Source: Pseudomonas sp. DC1.2 (GTDB lineage Bacteria; Pseudomonadota; Gammaproteobacteria; Pseudomonadales; Pseudomonadaceae). Taken from it: a stretch of 64,000 nt of DNA. The stretch covers positions 4,531,001-4,595,000 of the forward strand of contig NZ_CP133782.1 in assembly GCF_034351645.1 (NCBI RefSeq), in the 5' to 3' direction. Below the pieces are notes generated by a model that saw nothing but the letters and a program-made list of their open reading frames with translations, did no database searches and was not told the origin of the DNA. The position numbers were made by a program, and so were the translations under genes. Below, one piece after another: positions 34,554 through 44,170 of this stretch (position 1 is the stretch's first letter; the number at the start of each line of letters is the position of its first letter).

Positions 34554-35767
34554 CAGCCAGTCACCCTTTCCGGAACCGGTTTGGTCTTCTCGAGCCGGGT
34601 GTAGAACGGCATCAGAATGAAGTAGGCAAAGTACAGGAACGTACAGACCTGCGAGATCAACGTGAGGGTCGGAGTCGGAGCCTTGACGCCGGTCCAGCCA
34701 AGCAGCACGAAAGAAATGCAGAACACCAAAAGCCAGATCTTGCTCAGCCAACCTTTGTAGCGCATCGACTTGACCGGACTCCGATCAAGCCACGGCAGGA
34801 CAAACAGCAGCGCAATCGAAGCACCCATGGCAATCACACCCATGAGTTTGTCCGGAATCGCCCGCAGGATCGCGTAGAACGGAGTGAAGTACCAGACAGG
34901 AGCAATGTGCTCCGGAGTCTTGAAAGCGTTCGCCACTTCAAAGTTCGGCTTTTCGAGGAAGTAGCCACCCATTTCGGGGAAGAAGAACACAATCGAGCAG
35001 AAGATAAACAGGAACACCACCACACCGACGATATCTTTCACGGTGTAGTACGGGTGGAAGGCGATGCCGTCCAGCGGTATACCGTTTTCGTCTTTGTGCT
35101 TCTTGATGTCCACGCCGTCAGGGTTGTTCGAACCTACTTCGTGCAGCGCCAGAACGTGCAGCACCACCAGCCCCAGAATCACTATCGGCAGTGCAACCAC
35201 ATGCAAGGCAAAGAAGCGGTTCAGGGTAATACCGGAAATCAGGTAGTCACCACGAATCCACTGCGTCAGGTCGTTACCGATGACCGGGATGGCACCGAAC
35301 AGCGAGATGATCACCTGGGCGCCCCAGTAGGACATCTGACCCCATGGCAGCAGATACCCCATGAAGGCCTCTGCCATCAGCGCGAGGTAGATCAGCATGC
35401 CGAAAACCCACACCAGCTCACGGGGTTTCTGGTACGAGCCGTAGAGCAGACCACGGAACATGTGCAGATAGACCACGATGAAGAACATCGACGCGCCGAC
35501 CGCATGAAGCAGACGCAAAATCGCGCCGTAACTGACATCGCGCATGATGCCTTCAACAGAAGCAAATGCCTCTTCCGCCGACGGCGTGTAGCTCATCGTT
35601 AGCCAGACACCGGTAACGATCTGGTTGACCAGAACGAGCAGCGCCAGGGAACCAAAGAAATAGAAGAAATTGAAGTTCTTCGGAGCGTAGTACTTGCTGA
35701 GATGGTCTTCCCACATTTTGGTCGCGGGAAAGCGCGCATCAACCCATTCCATGAACTTGCTCATCAC
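34553..35767 (-). CDS. petB: ubiquinol--cytochrome c reductase, cytochrome b
   Basis: This is the membrane core of the bc1 complex with two b haems and the two quinone sites. It is 404 residues long with eight TM helices. The four-helix bundle with paired haem histidines (LLHAVGASMFFIVVYLHMFR and RFFALHVVALPIVILGLVVLH) is visible. The Qo-site motif is PVWY (APVWYFTPFYAILR), the variant usual in beta- and gamma-proteobacteria in place of PEWY. It overlaps petA by 4 bases. Confidence 0.97.
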   Translation of the reverse strand: MMSKFMEWVDARFPATKMWEDHLSKYYAPKNFNFFYFFGSLALLVLVNQIVTGVWLTMSYTPSAEEAFASVEGIMRDVSYGAILRLLHAVGASMFFIVVYLHMFRGLLYGSYQKPRELVWVFGMLIYLALMAEAFMGYLLPWGQMSYWGAQVIISLFGAIPVIGNDLTQWIRGDYLISGITLNRFFALHVVALPIVILGLVVLHVLALHEVGSNNPDGVDIKKHKDENGIPLDGIAFHPYYTVKDIVGVVVFLFIFCSIVFFFPEMGGYFLEKPNFEVANAFKTPEHIAPVWYFTPFYAILRAIPDKLMGVIAMGASIALLFVLPWLDRSPVKSMRYKGWLSKIWLLVFCISFVLLGWTGVKAPTPTLTLISQVCTFLYFAYFILMPFYTRLEKTKPVPERVTG

Positions 35768-36357
35768 GCTTTCTCCGTATCGACGCCAATGACAATGAGG
35801 TCATCGGTTTCATAGGAATGCGGGGGAACTGGCAGGTTCAAAGGCGCAGGTTGCGACTTGTAGACGCGGCCAGCCAAATCGTAGTGAGAACCGTGACAAG
35901 GGCAGAAATAACCCCCGACCCACTTCGGCCCCAGATCAGCAGGCGCCACTTCCGGTCGGAAGGTCGGCGAACAACCCAGGTGAGTACAGATACCGATCAG
36001 CAGCAGAATTTCCGGCTTGATCGAACGTGTTTCCGGATCGACATAGGTCGGTTGCGTCGAGTTTTTAGAATCCGGATCGGACAACTGGTCCTCGATCTTT
36101 TTCAGATTCCCCAGGATTTCCTCGGTACGGCGGACGATAAACACCGGCTGACCGCGCCATTCAGCAATCATTTGCTGACCTGGCTCGATTTTGCTGACAT
36201 TCACTTTCACCGGTGCACCAGCGGCTTTCGCCTTGGCGCTGGGAAACCATGACCCTACGAACGGGACCGCAGCCCCCACCGCTCCTGCAGCACCCACCAC
36301 GGATGTGGCTGCTACCAAGAAGCGACGCCGGCCTGCATTCACGCCGTCATTGCTCAT
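35764..36357 (-). CDS. petA: ubiquinol--cytochrome c reductase, Rieske iron-sulfur subunit
   Basis: This is the Rieske protein of the bc1 complex. The 197 residues have a twin-arginine signal/anchor at the N-terminus (RRRFLVAATSVVGAAGAVGA) and a [2Fe-2S] site made of CTHLGC (124-129) and CPCHGSHYD (152-160). The anchor is not cleaved in this family. It is the first gene of petABC; a 267-base gap to rpsI upstream should hold the operon promoter, though no clear -35/-10 pair stands out. Confidence 0.97.
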   Translation of the reverse strand: MSNDGVNAGRRRFLVAATSVVGAAGAVGAAVPFVGSWFPSAKAKAAGAPVKVNVSKIEPGQQMIAEWRGQPVFIVRRTEEILGNLKKIEDQLSDPDSKNSTQPTYVDPETRSIKPEILLLIGICTHLGCSPTFRPEVAPADLGPKWVGGYFCPCHGSHYDLAGRVYKSQPAPLNLPVPPHSYETDDLIVIGVDTEKA

Positions 36358-36567
36358 TCAGTCCTCTCCCATCAGCTTTGTGGCCTGTTAAATCAGGCGT
36401 CTACTAAGTAAAACTATGTACTTATAAAAATTTTGCCGAATGGTAATGAAAAGCCCCAATTCTGACAAGGTAATTACCCAGGAGCTCCACTGCCAAGCCT
36501 TGCAGTATAGGGGCTCTACGCGAGTGGCAAGTTGTCACAGCGCAATTCTTCAACAAATCGCGCCCAT

Positions 36568-36609
36568 AAAAAAACGCCCAGCTCCGTGAGGAAACTGGGC
36601 GTTCTTTTT
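36568..36609 (-). terminator. terminator of the rplM-rpsI operon
   Basis: On the minus strand, AACGCCCAGTTTCCTCACGG and AGCTGGGCGTTTTTTT form a GC-rich stem (CGCCCAG / CTGGGCG) followed by seven T, beginning 15 bases after the rpsI stop. Confidence 0.85.
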
Positions 36610-36624
36610 GAAAGTGGAAGCGAA

Positions 36625-37017
36625 TTAACGCTTCGAGTACTGCGGACGCTTACGCGCTTTACGCAGACCAACTTTCTTACGTTCAACTTCACGAGCATCG
36701 CGAGTAACGAAGCCAGCTTTGCGCAGAGCGCCACGCAGGGTTTCGTCGTACTGCATCAGTGCGCGAGTGATACCGTGGCGGATTGCGCCAGCTTGACCAC
36801 TTACACCACCACCGATCACGGTGACGTAGATGTCGAATTTCTCGACAGTCTCAGTCAATTCCAGCGGCTGACGAACTACCATGCGGGCAGTTTCGCGGCC
36901 GAAGAAATTTTCCAGGGTGCGGTTGTTGATGGAGATGTTACCAGTACCCGGACGCAGGAAAACGCGTGCGGTTGCGGTCTTGCGACGGCCAGTGCCGTAA
37001 TTTTGAGTCGCCGACAT
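36625..37017 (-). CDS. rpsI: 30S ribosomal protein S9 (uS9)
   Basis: S9 contacts P-site tRNA through its basic C-terminal tail, visible here as [12 protein letters not shown]. At 130 residues it has the usual bacterial length and starts [20 protein letters not shown]. It follows rplM after 14 bases in the universal rplM-rpsI pair. Confidence 0.99.
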   Translation of the reverse strand: MSATQNYGTGRRKTATARVFLRPGTGNISINNRTLENFFGRETARMVVRQPLELTETVEKFDIYVTVIGGGVSGQAGAIRHGITRALMQYDETLRGALRKAGFVTRDAREVERKKVGLRKARKRPQYSKR

Positions 37018-37031
37018 AATGAACTATTCCG

Positions 37032-37460
37032 TTAAAACTTCAGTTCTTGGGGCTGCTGAGCAGTATGAGGGTGTACAGCGCCCGCATAGACTTTCAGCTT
37101 ACGATACATGTCGCGACCCAGTGGGTTCTTAGGCAGCATGCCTTTGACCGCGGTCTCGATCACGCGCTCAGGGGCTTTAGCGATCAGCTTTTCGAAGTTG
37201 ATCGACTTGATGCCACCAGGAAAACCGGAGTGGGAGTAGTAGATTTTGTCGGTGGTTTTAGCACCGGTCACACGAATCTGCTCGGCATTGATAACGACGA
37301 TGTAGTCGCCGGTGTCAACGTGAGGAGTGTACTCAGCTTTATGCTTGCCACGCAGACGGCTCGCGATTTCGGTGGCCAGACGACCCAGGGTCTGACCTGC
37401 AGCGTCGACGACAAACCAGTCGTGCTGTACTGTTTCCGGTTTAGCAGTAAAAGTTTTCAT
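37032..37460 (-). CDS. rplM: 50S ribosomal protein L13 (uL13)
   Basis: L13 is an early-assembly protein of the large subunit. It has 142 residues with signature motifs [20 protein letters not shown] and [16 protein letters not shown]. It is the first gene of the rplM-rpsI operon. In E. coli L13 represses its own mRNA; I see no obvious copy of that structure here. Confidence 0.99.
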   Translation of the reverse strand: MKTFTAKPETVQHDWFVVDAAGQTLGRLATEIASRLRGKHKAEYTPHVDTGDYIVVINAEQIRVTGAKTTDKIYYSHSGFPGGIKSINFEKLIAKAPERVIETAVKGMLPKNPLGRDMYRKLKVYAGAVHPHTAQQPQELKF

Positions 37461-37501
37461 TCTTTATAGCCTCAGGGGCCGCCTTGTAAATTAGACGGCG
37501 G

Positions 37502-37530
37502 ATCTTACTGAATAGTGCGTACTTTGACAA
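37502..37530 (-). promoter_or_regulatory. promoter of rplM-rpsI
   Basis: On the minus strand TTGTCA (37525-37530) is 17 bases from TAAGAT (37502-37507). The bases between the -10 and the expected start are GC-rich (CCGCCG), a discriminator of the kind that makes ribosomal promoters sensitive to ppGpp and DksA. Confidence 0.65.
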
Positions 37531-37705
37531 GTCAAAGGCAGCCGGATACAGACGCTTTCGGGGGCTCGGGTCGGCGCGTCCGTTCAACGGCAAGATTCTT
37601 CGGCGGCGGCGCATCACTTCCACTGCAGAAAGAGGTGCGCAATTATGCAGATTGCGAAAAATATTTCAACCTGCTTTTATGATTGTTTTGCCCAAGGAGC
37701 ACCTG

Positions 37706-38746
37706 ATGGATTATCGACAGCTAGGCCGGACCGATCTGAACGTGAGTGCAATCTGCCTCGGAACCATGACCTGGGGCGAGCAAAACAGCGAACCTGAAGC
37801 CTTCGCTCAGATTGAACGGGCCAAAAGTGCCGGGATCAATTTCATCGATACCGCCGAGATGTACCCGGTGCCACCAAAGGCCGAAACCTACGCCACCACC
37901 GAACGCTACATCGGTAATTACTTCAAAAGTCGCGGCGACCGGGCCGACTGGATCCTGGCCAGCAAGATCGCCGGCCCAGGCAACACCATCGATTACATCC
38001 GCGACAAAAACCTGCGGCACAACCGCCAACACATCACCGAAGCTGTGGATGCCAGCCTCAAGCGCTTGCAGACCGACTACATCGACCTCTATCAGTTGCA
38101 CTGGCCGGAGCGCAGCACCAACTTCTTCGGCCAGTTGGGCTACAAGCACAAAATCGAAGCCAACCTGACGCCACTCGAAGACACCCTCGAAGCGTTGGAC
38201 GAGCAGGTCAAGGCCGGGAAAATCCGCCACATCGGCCTGTCCAACGAAACGCCTTGGGGCACCATGCGCTTCCTTGCCCTGGCAGAAGCGCGCGGCTGGC
38301 CACGCGCGGTGTCAATCCAGAACCCCTACAACCTGCTGAACCGCAGCTTTGAGGTTGGCCTGGCAGAGATTGCCATTCGTGAACAGTGCGGGCTGCTAGC
38401 GTATTCACCGCTGGCATTCGGCTTCCTGACAGGCAAGTACGAGGGGGGAGCCCGCCCGGCAAAGGGCCGCCTGAGCCTCTACAGTCGCTTCAGCCGCTAC
38501 TTCAATGCGCAATCGCAAGCAGCATGCAGCCGCTACGTGGCATTGGCGCGTGAACACGGCCTGGACCCGGCGCAGATGGCATTGGCATTCGTGACCGCGC
38601 AGCCGTTCGTGACTAGCAACATTATTGGCGCGACGACGCTTGAGCAATTGGACAGCAACATTGCCAGCTTCGACCTGACGCTTTCCGAAGAGGTGCTGGC
38701 GGGGATTGAGGCGATTCACAACGATCATCCGAATCCTGCACCTTGA
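37706..38746 (+). CDS. NADP(H)-dependent aldo-keto reductase (Tas-like)
   Basis: This is a 346-residue TIM-barrel oxidoreductase of the AKR superfamily. The start is ATG 37706 (MDYRQLGRTDLNVSAICLGT), with AAGGAG nine bases upstream. The catalytic tetrad is recognisable: Asp/Tyr in FIDTAEMYPVPP, Lys in ILASKIAG, His in YQLHWPER. The cofactor region NIIGATTLEQLDSNI is near the end. It resembles E. coli Tas, whose physiological substrate is unclear. It is monocistronic and followed by a large REP palindrome. Confidence 0.92.
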   Translation: MDYRQLGRTDLNVSAICLGTMTWGEQNSEPEAFAQIERAKSAGINFIDTAEMYPVPPKAETYATTERYIGNYFKSRGDRADWILASKIAGPGNTIDYIRDKNLRHNRQHITEAVDASLKRLQTDYIDLYQLHWPERSTNFFGQLGYKHKIEANLTPLEDTLEALDEQVKAGKIRHIGLSNETPWGTMRFLALAEARGWPRAVSIQNPYNLLNRSFEVGLAEIAIREQCGLLAYSPLAFGFLTGKYEGGARPAKGRLSLYSRFSRYFNAQSQAACSRYVALAREHGLDPAQMALAFVTAQPFVTSNIIGATTLEQLDSNIASFDLTLSEEVLAGIEAIHNDHPNPAP

Positions 38747-38762
38747 TTGATCTGTCGATCTA

Positions 38763-38825
38763 TTCGCGAGCCGGCTCATCCCACAGGAAATCACCATCAC
38801 CTGTGGCGATGAGCCGGCTCGCGAA
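38763..38825. repeat. REP-type palindrome after the aldo-keto reductase gene
   Basis: The 18-base arms TTCGCGAGCCGGCTCATC and GATGAGCCGGCTCGCGAA are perfectly inverted, and the inner CACAGG/CCTGTG extends the stem. GCGAGCCGGCTC is a known core of fluorescent-pseudomonad REP elements. It lies between convergent genes and may also act in transcript ending. Confidence 0.8.
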
Positions 38826-38849
38826 GGCGGCCTGACGGTCACCGTCGCG

Positions 38850-39986
38850 TCAAAGTGACCGCGCAATAATCTCTTTCATGATTTCATTGGTCCCCGCATA
38901 GATCCGCTGCACGCGTGCATCCGCCCAGGCCCGAGCCACTGGGTATTCCCACATAAACCCGTAGCCGCCGTGCAACTGGACGCATTCGTCGAGCACCTTG
39001 CATTGCAGGTCGGTGCCCCAATATTTGGCCATCGCGGCTGTCGGCACGTCGAGTTTGCCTTGCAGGTGCAGCTCCAGACAGCGATCAACGAAGACTCGAC
39101 CAATCTGAATTTCGGTCGCCATTTCCGCCAACTTGAAGCGCGTGTTCTGAAAGTCGGCAATCGCCTTGCCGAACGCCTTGCGCTCACGGGTGTAATCCAG
39201 CGTCCATTGCAAAGCAGCTTCAGCTGATGCCAATCCACCGACCGCAACGGTGAGTCGCTCCTGTGGCAACTCCTGCATCAGGTACGCAAACCCCATTCCA
39301 GCCTGTCCCAGCAAGTTTTCCTTGGGCACCCGCACATCCTGGAAGAACAATTCAGAGGTGTCCTGGGCCTTCATGCCGACTTTTTCCAGACGCTTGCCTT
39401 TGGCAAAGCCCGGAGTGTCCGCTTCCACCAGAAACAAACTGGTGCCCTTCGCGCCGGCTTTCGGGTCTGTTTTGGCCACGACAATCACCAGATCCGCCAA
39501 ATAGCCATTGGTGATAAACGTCTTCGAGCCGTTGATCACATACTCGTCGCCGTCCAGCACGGCGGTGGTCTTGACCCCTTGCAGATCAGAACCGGCACCC
39601 GGCTCGGTCATCGCAATAGCGGTCACCATTTCACCGGACACCAGCTTCGGCAGGTATTTGTGCTTCAACGCCTCACTGCCGTAATGCAGGATGTAGGGCG
39701 CAACGATGTCCGAATGCAGGGAAAAGCCGATCCCGGTCAGCCCAAGACGCCCCACCTCCTCAATCACCACCGTGCTGTAAAGAAAGTCCGCCCCCAGCCC
39801 GCCGTACTCTTCAGGAAGATGCGAGCACAGCATCCCCGCCTCCCCCGCCTTGTTCCAGAGTTTGCGGTCGATGTAACCCTGCTTCTCCCATTGCCCATGG
39901 AACGGCACGGCCTCTCTTTCGAGAAACGTTCGCACGCTGTCGCGAAACAATTCGTGCTCGGAGCTGAACAAGGTTCTGGGAATCAT
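38850..39986 (-). CDS. acyl-CoA dehydrogenase (long-chain type)
   Basis: This 378-residue FAD enzyme carries out the first oxidation of acyl-CoA. It contains AMTEPGAGSDLQG, FITNGYLADLVIVV, the C-terminal segment QLHGGYGFMWEYPVARAWAD and ending IYAGTNEIMKEIIARSL. The glycine in YAGTNEI shows it does not use the MCAD-type catalytic glutamate there; the pattern resembles mammalian long-chain and isovaleryl types, where the base sits earlier. It is divergent from the GlxA-type regulator. The exact acyl substrate is not determinable. Confidence 0.93.
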   Translation of the reverse strand: MIPRTLFSSEHELFRDSVRTFLEREAVPFHGQWEKQGYIDRKLWNKAGEAGMLCSHLPEEYGGLGADFLYSTVVIEEVGRLGLTGIGFSLHSDIVAPYILHYGSEALKHKYLPKLVSGEMVTAIAMTEPGAGSDLQGVKTTAVLDGDEYVINGSKTFITNGYLADLVIVVAKTDPKAGAKGTSLFLVEADTPGFAKGKRLEKVGMKAQDTSELFFQDVRVPKENLLGQAGMGFAYLMQELPQERLTVAVGGLASAEAALQWTLDYTRERKAFGKAIADFQNTRFKLAEMATEIQIGRVFVDRCLELHLQGKLDVPTAAMAKYWGTDLQCKVLDECVQLHGGYGFMWEYPVARAWADARVQRIYAGTNEIMKEIIARSL

Positions 39987-40131
39987 GCGGCACCTGTGAT
40001 TATTGTTAGCCAGAATGGTTCTTCAGAGACTAAGCCTCACCTTCGATACAGGACACTGGACACATCCGACAAAAAATAAGACGATCCAGCCGTCTGGTGA
40101 CCACTTTCCCCTATAAGAATAAAGTTGAATT

Positions 40132-41127
40132 ATGTCTAACCAAGTCCCCACGCCCTTGCGGCGCGTCAGTATCCTGGCTATCGACCGGGTTTTTGCTTCA
40201 ACCCTTATGCAAGCCAAGGATTTCTTTCATCTGGCGAGCCTGCGCTACGGCAAGCAACTGGGCCACGGCCTGACACCGGCGTTCGAAACCCGGCTAGTCA
40301 GCCCCGATGGCAAACCGGTACACAGCTTCAGCGACGTGATAATGCCGGTAGACGGCGGCCTGGAAAACGCCGACATCATCATCCTCCCGGCCTTTTGGGA
40401 CGACTTCGCAACGCTCTGCAAACGTTACCCCCAAGTGTTGCCGTGGCTGCGCGAGCAACACGCGCGCGGCGCCGTCCTGTGCGGCGAAGCCACCGGGGTG
40501 TTTTGGCTGGCGGAAGCCGGGCTGCTCGATGGCAAGGAAGCCACCACTTACTGGCGCTTCTTCAATGCGTTTGCCGAGCGCTTCCCACAGGTTCAACTCA
40601 ATCAGGACAAGCACCTGACCGACGCCGACAACCTGTATTGCGCCGGCGGGACCACCTCGGCGTGCGACCTCTACATCTACTTGATTGAGCGCTTCTGCGG
40701 CGCCAACGTGGCGCAAGCCGTGGCCCGGGACATCCTCTACGAAGTGCAACGAAGCTATGCACCGGGACGGATCGGTTTCGGCGGGCAAAAGCTGCACCAG
40801 GATGTGATCATCCTGCAAATCCAGCACTGGCTCGAAGACCATTTCGCCGACAAATTCCGCTTCGAAGACGTCGCTCGGGAGCACGGCATGAGCATCCGCA
40901 ACTTCATGCGCCGCTTCCAGACCGCCACCGGTGACAAGCCGCTGCATTACCTGCAACGGCTGCGCATCGAGACCGCCAAGGGGCTGTTATCCGGCAGTCG
41001 CAAGAGCATCAAGACCATCAGCTATGAGGTCGGTTATGACGATGCGAGCTTCTTTGCGCGGCTGTTTCGCCAGCACACCGAGCTGTCGCCGAACCAGTAT
41101 CGGCAACAGTTTCAGCAGGCGGCGTAG
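40132..41127 (+). CDS. GlxA-family AraC-type transcriptional regulator
   Basis: The 331 residues have an N-terminal DJ-1/PfpI-like amidotransferase-fold ligand domain (about 10-200; the AVLCGEATGVFWLAEAGLL region holds the nucleophile-elbow position with a Cys). A C-terminal AraC helix-turn-helix pair follows (about 225-325, RFEDVAREHGMSIRNFMRRF; SIKTISYEVGYDDASFFARL). Proteins of this shape often control genes for quaternary amines or amino-acid derivatives. It could govern the acyl-CoA dehydrogenase upstream or the amino-acid oxidase cluster downstream. Confidence 0.92.
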   Translation: MSNQVPTPLRRVSILAIDRVFASTLMQAKDFFHLASLRYGKQLGHGLTPAFETRLVSPDGKPVHSFSDVIMPVDGGLENADIIILPAFWDDFATLCKRYPQVLPWLREQHARGAVLCGEATGVFWLAEAGLLDGKEATTYWRFFNAFAERFPQVQLNQDKHLTDADNLYCAGGTTSACDLYIYLIERFCGANVAQAVARDILYEVQRSYAPGRIGFGGQKLHQDVIILQIQHWLEDHFADKFRFEDVAREHGMSIRNFMRRFQTATGDKPLHYLQRLRIETAKGLLSGSRKSIKTISYEVGYDDASFFARLFRQHTELSPNQYRQQFQQAA

Positions 41128-41153
41128 GCCTTAAAGCCCAACACAAATCAATA

Positions 41154-41246
41154 AATGTGGGAGCGGGCTTGCTCGCGATGACGGCGGCACATCCGGCATT
41201 GATGTGGCTGACACACCGCTATCGAGCGAGCCTCGCTCCTACAGGG
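41154..41246. repeat. Pseudomonas REP doublet (REPIN-like)
   Basis: TGTGGGAGCGGGCTTGCTCG at the left and GAGCGAGCCTCGCTCCTACA at the right form two REP palindromes in inverted orientation, separated by a spacer that includes the familiar ATTGATGTGGCTGACACACC segment. This is an abundant mobile repeat type in P. fluorescens-group genomes. Confidence 0.85.
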
Positions 41247-41393
41247 GTGACTCTGCGGCATGCCTGATGAACAGGCATTTTCCCCACGCAAAAAACGGAA
41301 TTCAGGCCACCCCAACGCCGTAATTAGCTGATATCCGCCGCCCGCTCGACACCTCAAGATCTTCCCAGCCAACATCATCAGGGAAGATCGACA

Positions 41394-42838
41394 ATGACCA
41401 TCGGCTCAAGCTACAACTACCAGTCATCCGTGCTCAGCAGCCATCGGCCCAAGCGTTCGGCCGAAGACAAATGGAAAGCCCGTTACCCCAATCCACCCGA
41501 CTTGTGCTTCGACTATCGGGCACTGGTCGAACAGGAAAACGGCATCGCCAAGGCAACTGACCCGCAACACAAAATCTGCATCATCGGCGCCGGTGTCACC
41601 GGGCTTACGGCCGCACGCGAACTGTATCGATGCGGTTTCACCGACATCACCTTGATCGAGCAATCCCGACGCATCGGCGGCCGCCACTTGACCGTTGCCG
41701 GAAGCGCGAAATCGAGTAAATCGCATACACCATTTGAAATGGGCGCGATGCGTATGCCCTTCTTCAACAGGGCCGGCGAGGCCCCCACAGAAGGCCGCTC
41801 ACTAATGGCTTATTACGCCAAAGCCTTTGACCTGATGTATACGGACTTTGCCAACCCCGGCAGCCAATGGGTCAGCTCGACAGGGATCTATTTGCGCGAA
41901 GGCAGCATGGGAGGCGGGCCGACCCCACGGATGCTGATCTGGAAGAACACCGATGACCAGACCCCGCCACCCAGTGCAGACTTGCAAAAGGTTTATGCAA
42001 AGTGGAAAGCCTTCGCCGATCGCATGACCCGCCACGTCGCAGACGTTTACGCCAGCCAGGCGTGGGAAGCAATGTGGGCCGCTATCGTGGAAAAATACGA
42101 GGCAGTTTCATTCCGTGATCTGGTGCGCATGCCGGCCCTGCAAGCCTGGGATGAGCGCGCGCCGGGAGACTTCGGCGGAATGGGCATGTCCGCTGAAGAG
42201 TCGGCGATCTTCTATGCCATTGGCATCGGCGACGGTAGCTGGGGAGCCTTTTACGATGTGTGCTCCCTCTATCCAGTGCGCACCGCCATTTTTGGGTTCA
42301 GCAGCCAGCTGCAATTGATCCTCGGACGCGTGGACTCGATGGGTGACCCGCTGGATTCCCCATGTCTGCACGACGAAGCGGTTTTCGACTCCAGGGGCTT
42401 GGGCTTCGAGCGCCCACGCTATGTCGGGCTCGCCGCGCTCAATGAATGCCTGTTGTTCATGAAAACCGAAGAGTCCGCGAAGTCTTTCTACGAACACTGC
42501 GGGGAACGAGGTAACGGCTTGCTCACCGACTCATCCGTGACAAAACTGCAAAAACTGACCAACCAGAAAACCCGTGTTTATTACGACTGGAAACACAGCC
42601 AACCCGAGCACACGGTGGAGCAGTTCGATGACTTCGACTCGGTGATCATGACCCTCCCCTCCTGGCTGATCGAAACCCGGATCCAGCTCGAAAACTTCAC
42701 CCCGCAGATGCTGCCCTTCGCCACCATTAACGCCTATAAAACCGCGCATTGGGAAACCAGCTGCAAAGTTTTCGCACCGTTAAAAAAATCATTCCTGTCG
42801 AAAAATACCAACATCCCACAAGCCATCGTCACCGACAG
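41394..42838 (+). pseudogene. flavin amino-acid 2-monooxygenase/oxidase, 5' part, interrupted by IS element
   Basis: This is the first 481 codons of an FAD amine-oxidase-family enzyme related to tryptophan 2-monooxygenase (IaaM), lysine 2-monooxygenase (DavB) and phenylalanine 2-monooxygenase. The dinucleotide-binding motif is IIGAGVTGLTAARELYRCGF (63-82), then SRRIGGRHLT and FEMGAMRMPF (the conserved GAMRFP-type motif near the flavin). An insertion sequence lies after codon 481; the reading then continues 16 codons into the IS and stops at 42884. Without the IS and one 5-base repeat the frame joins the 44171-44666 part to give 646 residues. As it stands the product lacks the C-terminal flavin/substrate segment and is presumably inactive. 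Confidence 0.88.
42834..42838 (+). repeat. left target-site duplication GACAG
   Basis: GACAG directly precedes the IS left end and is repeated directly after its right end at 44166-44170. Five bases is the usual duplication for IS2-type elements. Confidence 0.85.
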
Positions 42839-42875
42839 TGGACTGGCCCCTATCAAACCGGACACCTGCACCCCG

Positions 42876-43748
42876 TTAAATTGATGCCGCTGCCAAACGC
42901 CTAAACTCCCGTGGTGAACGGTATTTCAGCGCGCTGTGCGGATGCTCCTCGTTGTAATGCTCAAAGGCAATCGTCAGGTTACGCAAGGCTGTTTCCCGGT
43001 CAGGTTTGGGCATGTGCGCGACGTAGTCGCGTTTCATCGTTTTGACGAAGCTCTCGGCCATGCCGTTGCTCTGCGGGCTACGCACCGGTGTGGTCACCGG
43101 TTGCAAACCGATCTGTCGGGCAAACTGGCGTGTCTGTTCAGCGATGTAGGCCGAGCCATTGTCGCTCAGCCATTGCACCGGGGTGGCAGGCGCCTCTTCA
43201 CCGAAGCGTTTTTCCACCGCCTCCAGCATCAGATCACGGATATCGTCGCCGCTGTACCCGGTCGGGCTGGCCACCCAACCGATGGCTTCGCGGTCGCAGC
43301 AGTCCAGGGCAAAGGTCACGCTCAGCTTGGCGTTATCATCACAGCGAAACTCAAACCCGTCCGAGCACCACCGGGTATCGCTGGTGGCCACGGCAATTCG
43401 GCCTTCGTGACGGCGTGCCACACCCGGTTGTTTAATCCGTCGCTCCAGCAGCAACTGATGATCGCGCATGACGCGATAAACCCGCTTGACGTTGATCGGC
43501 GCCTGACTCTGCTTTTCACGCCGACGACGCAGCAACCCCCACACACGGCGGTACCCGTAGCTGGGCAGTTCACTCACTTCAGCCTGAATTTCTTCGACCA
43601 GTGCGGCATCGTCCAGCGCAGGGCGACGCCGCTCGACCTGAGCATTTGGGTTGAGTCGAACCGTCAATTGCGAGCGCGCTACACCGAGACTTTCACTGAT
43701 CAGCTTCACTGGTCGTCCCCCGGCAACAAGGGTGAGTGCGCAATCCAT
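42876..43748 (-). CDS. IS2-type transposase OrfB (DDE integrase domain)
   Basis: This is a 290-residue catalytic part of the transposase. The RNase H-fold residues are seen as D in [11 protein letters not shown] in [10 protein letters not shown] and E in [15 protein letters not shown], the DD(35)E pattern of IS3 elements. It starts at ATG 43748 ([18 protein letters not shown]), in the -1 frame inside the end of orfA; the overlap contains CGAAAATGG. The full OrfAB is probably made by -1 slippage on that A run, as in E. coli IS2, with the ATG giving OrfB alone. Intact. Confidence 0.92.
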   Translation of the reverse strand: MDCALTLVAGGRPVKLISESLGVARSQLTVRLNPNAQVERRRPALDDAALVEEIQAEVSELPSYGYRRVWGLLRRRREKQSQAPINVKRVYRVMRDHQLLLERRIKQPGVARRHEGRIAVATSDTRWCSDGFEFRCDDNAKLSVTFALDCCDREAIGWVASPTGYSGDDIRDLMLEAVEKRFGEEAPATPVQWLSDNGSAYIAEQTRQFARQIGLQPVTTPVRSPQSNGMAESFVKTMKRDYVAHMPKPDRETALRNLTIAFEHYNEEHPHSALKYRSPREFRRLAAASI

Positions 43749-44098
43749 TTTCGCGACCGAGCAATCTCCACAGCTTCCTGAAGGATCTCGACCTGCATGG
43801 TTTTCTTGCCAAGCATGCGCTGTAGCTCGCGGATCTGCTTGAGCGCATCGGCCAGCTCGGAAGCGGGCACCACGCTCTCCCCAGCACTGACAGCCGAGAG
43901 ACTGCCGCTCTGATAGAGCTTGCGCCACTGAAACAACTGGTTGGCATTCACGCCATTCTGTCGAGCCACCACCGAGACGCTTTGCCCCGGTTGCAGGCTC
44001 TCGCGAACCATGGCCAGTTTTTGCTCCGGGCTCCAGCGGCGACGCCGCTCCTGACCCAAAAGCTCCCCACCCTTATCGTTTCTATTAGTCATATACAC
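43706..44098 (-). CDS. IS2-type transposase OrfA (helix-turn-helix)
   Basis: This 130-residue DNA-binding subunit matches E. coli IS2 InsC closely in pattern: [40 protein letters not shown], a leucine-zipper-like stretch ([20 protein letters not shown]) and the ending [12 protein letters not shown]. It is upstream of and overlaps orfB by 43 bases. An alternative start two codons downstream (44092) is equally plausible. Confidence 0.92.
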   Translation of the reverse strand: MYMTNRNDKGGELLGQERRRRWSPEQKLAMVRESLQPGQSVSVVARQNGVNANQLFQWRKLYQSGSLSAVSAGESVVPASELADALKQIRELQRMLGKKTMQVEILQEAVEIARSRKWIAHSPLLPGDDQ

Positions 44099-44165
44099 AG
44101 TCGTTTGCCTATCCCTTATGTTAAGGGGGAAACGGTGTCCTGTCTTTCAGGGGGCTCGTCCAGAC

Positions 44166-44170
44166 AGCTT
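44166..44170 (+). repeat. right target-site duplication GACAG
   Basis: This is an exact copy of 42834-42838, directly after the IS right end. Confidence 0.85.

Larger units (their letters stand above)
42839..44165 (-). mobile_element. IS3-family insertion sequence, IS2 subgroup, 1327 bp
   Basis: This is a complete insertion sequence. The left end begins TGGACTGGCCCCTATC; the right end, read inward on the other strand, begins TGGACGAGCCCCCTG. Both continue to GGACACC, giving imperfect inverted repeats of about 35 bases that end in TG...CA. It is flanked by GACAG duplications. It encodes OrfA and OrfB in the minus direction, opposite to the gene it breaks. E. coli IS2 is almost the same length (about 1.3 kb). 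The ends and both reading frames look intact, so it may still be able to move. Confidence 0.93.

Noticed and set aside
37479..37501. CCGCC...GGCGG stem before rplM as an L13 autoregulatory leader hairpin
   Set aside because: One arm lies between the -10 box and the predicted transcription start, so the stem would not be fully transcribed; it is better read as a GC-rich discriminator.
40023..40217. Small minus-strand frame overlapping the GlxA-type regulator start
   Set aside because: It lies over the divergent promoter region and regulator coding start; no homology or start signal was seen.
42839..42884. The last 16 codons of the 5' oxidase frame (ending at 42884) as part of the enzyme
   Set aside because: They are translated from the left end of the insertion sequence, not from the gene.
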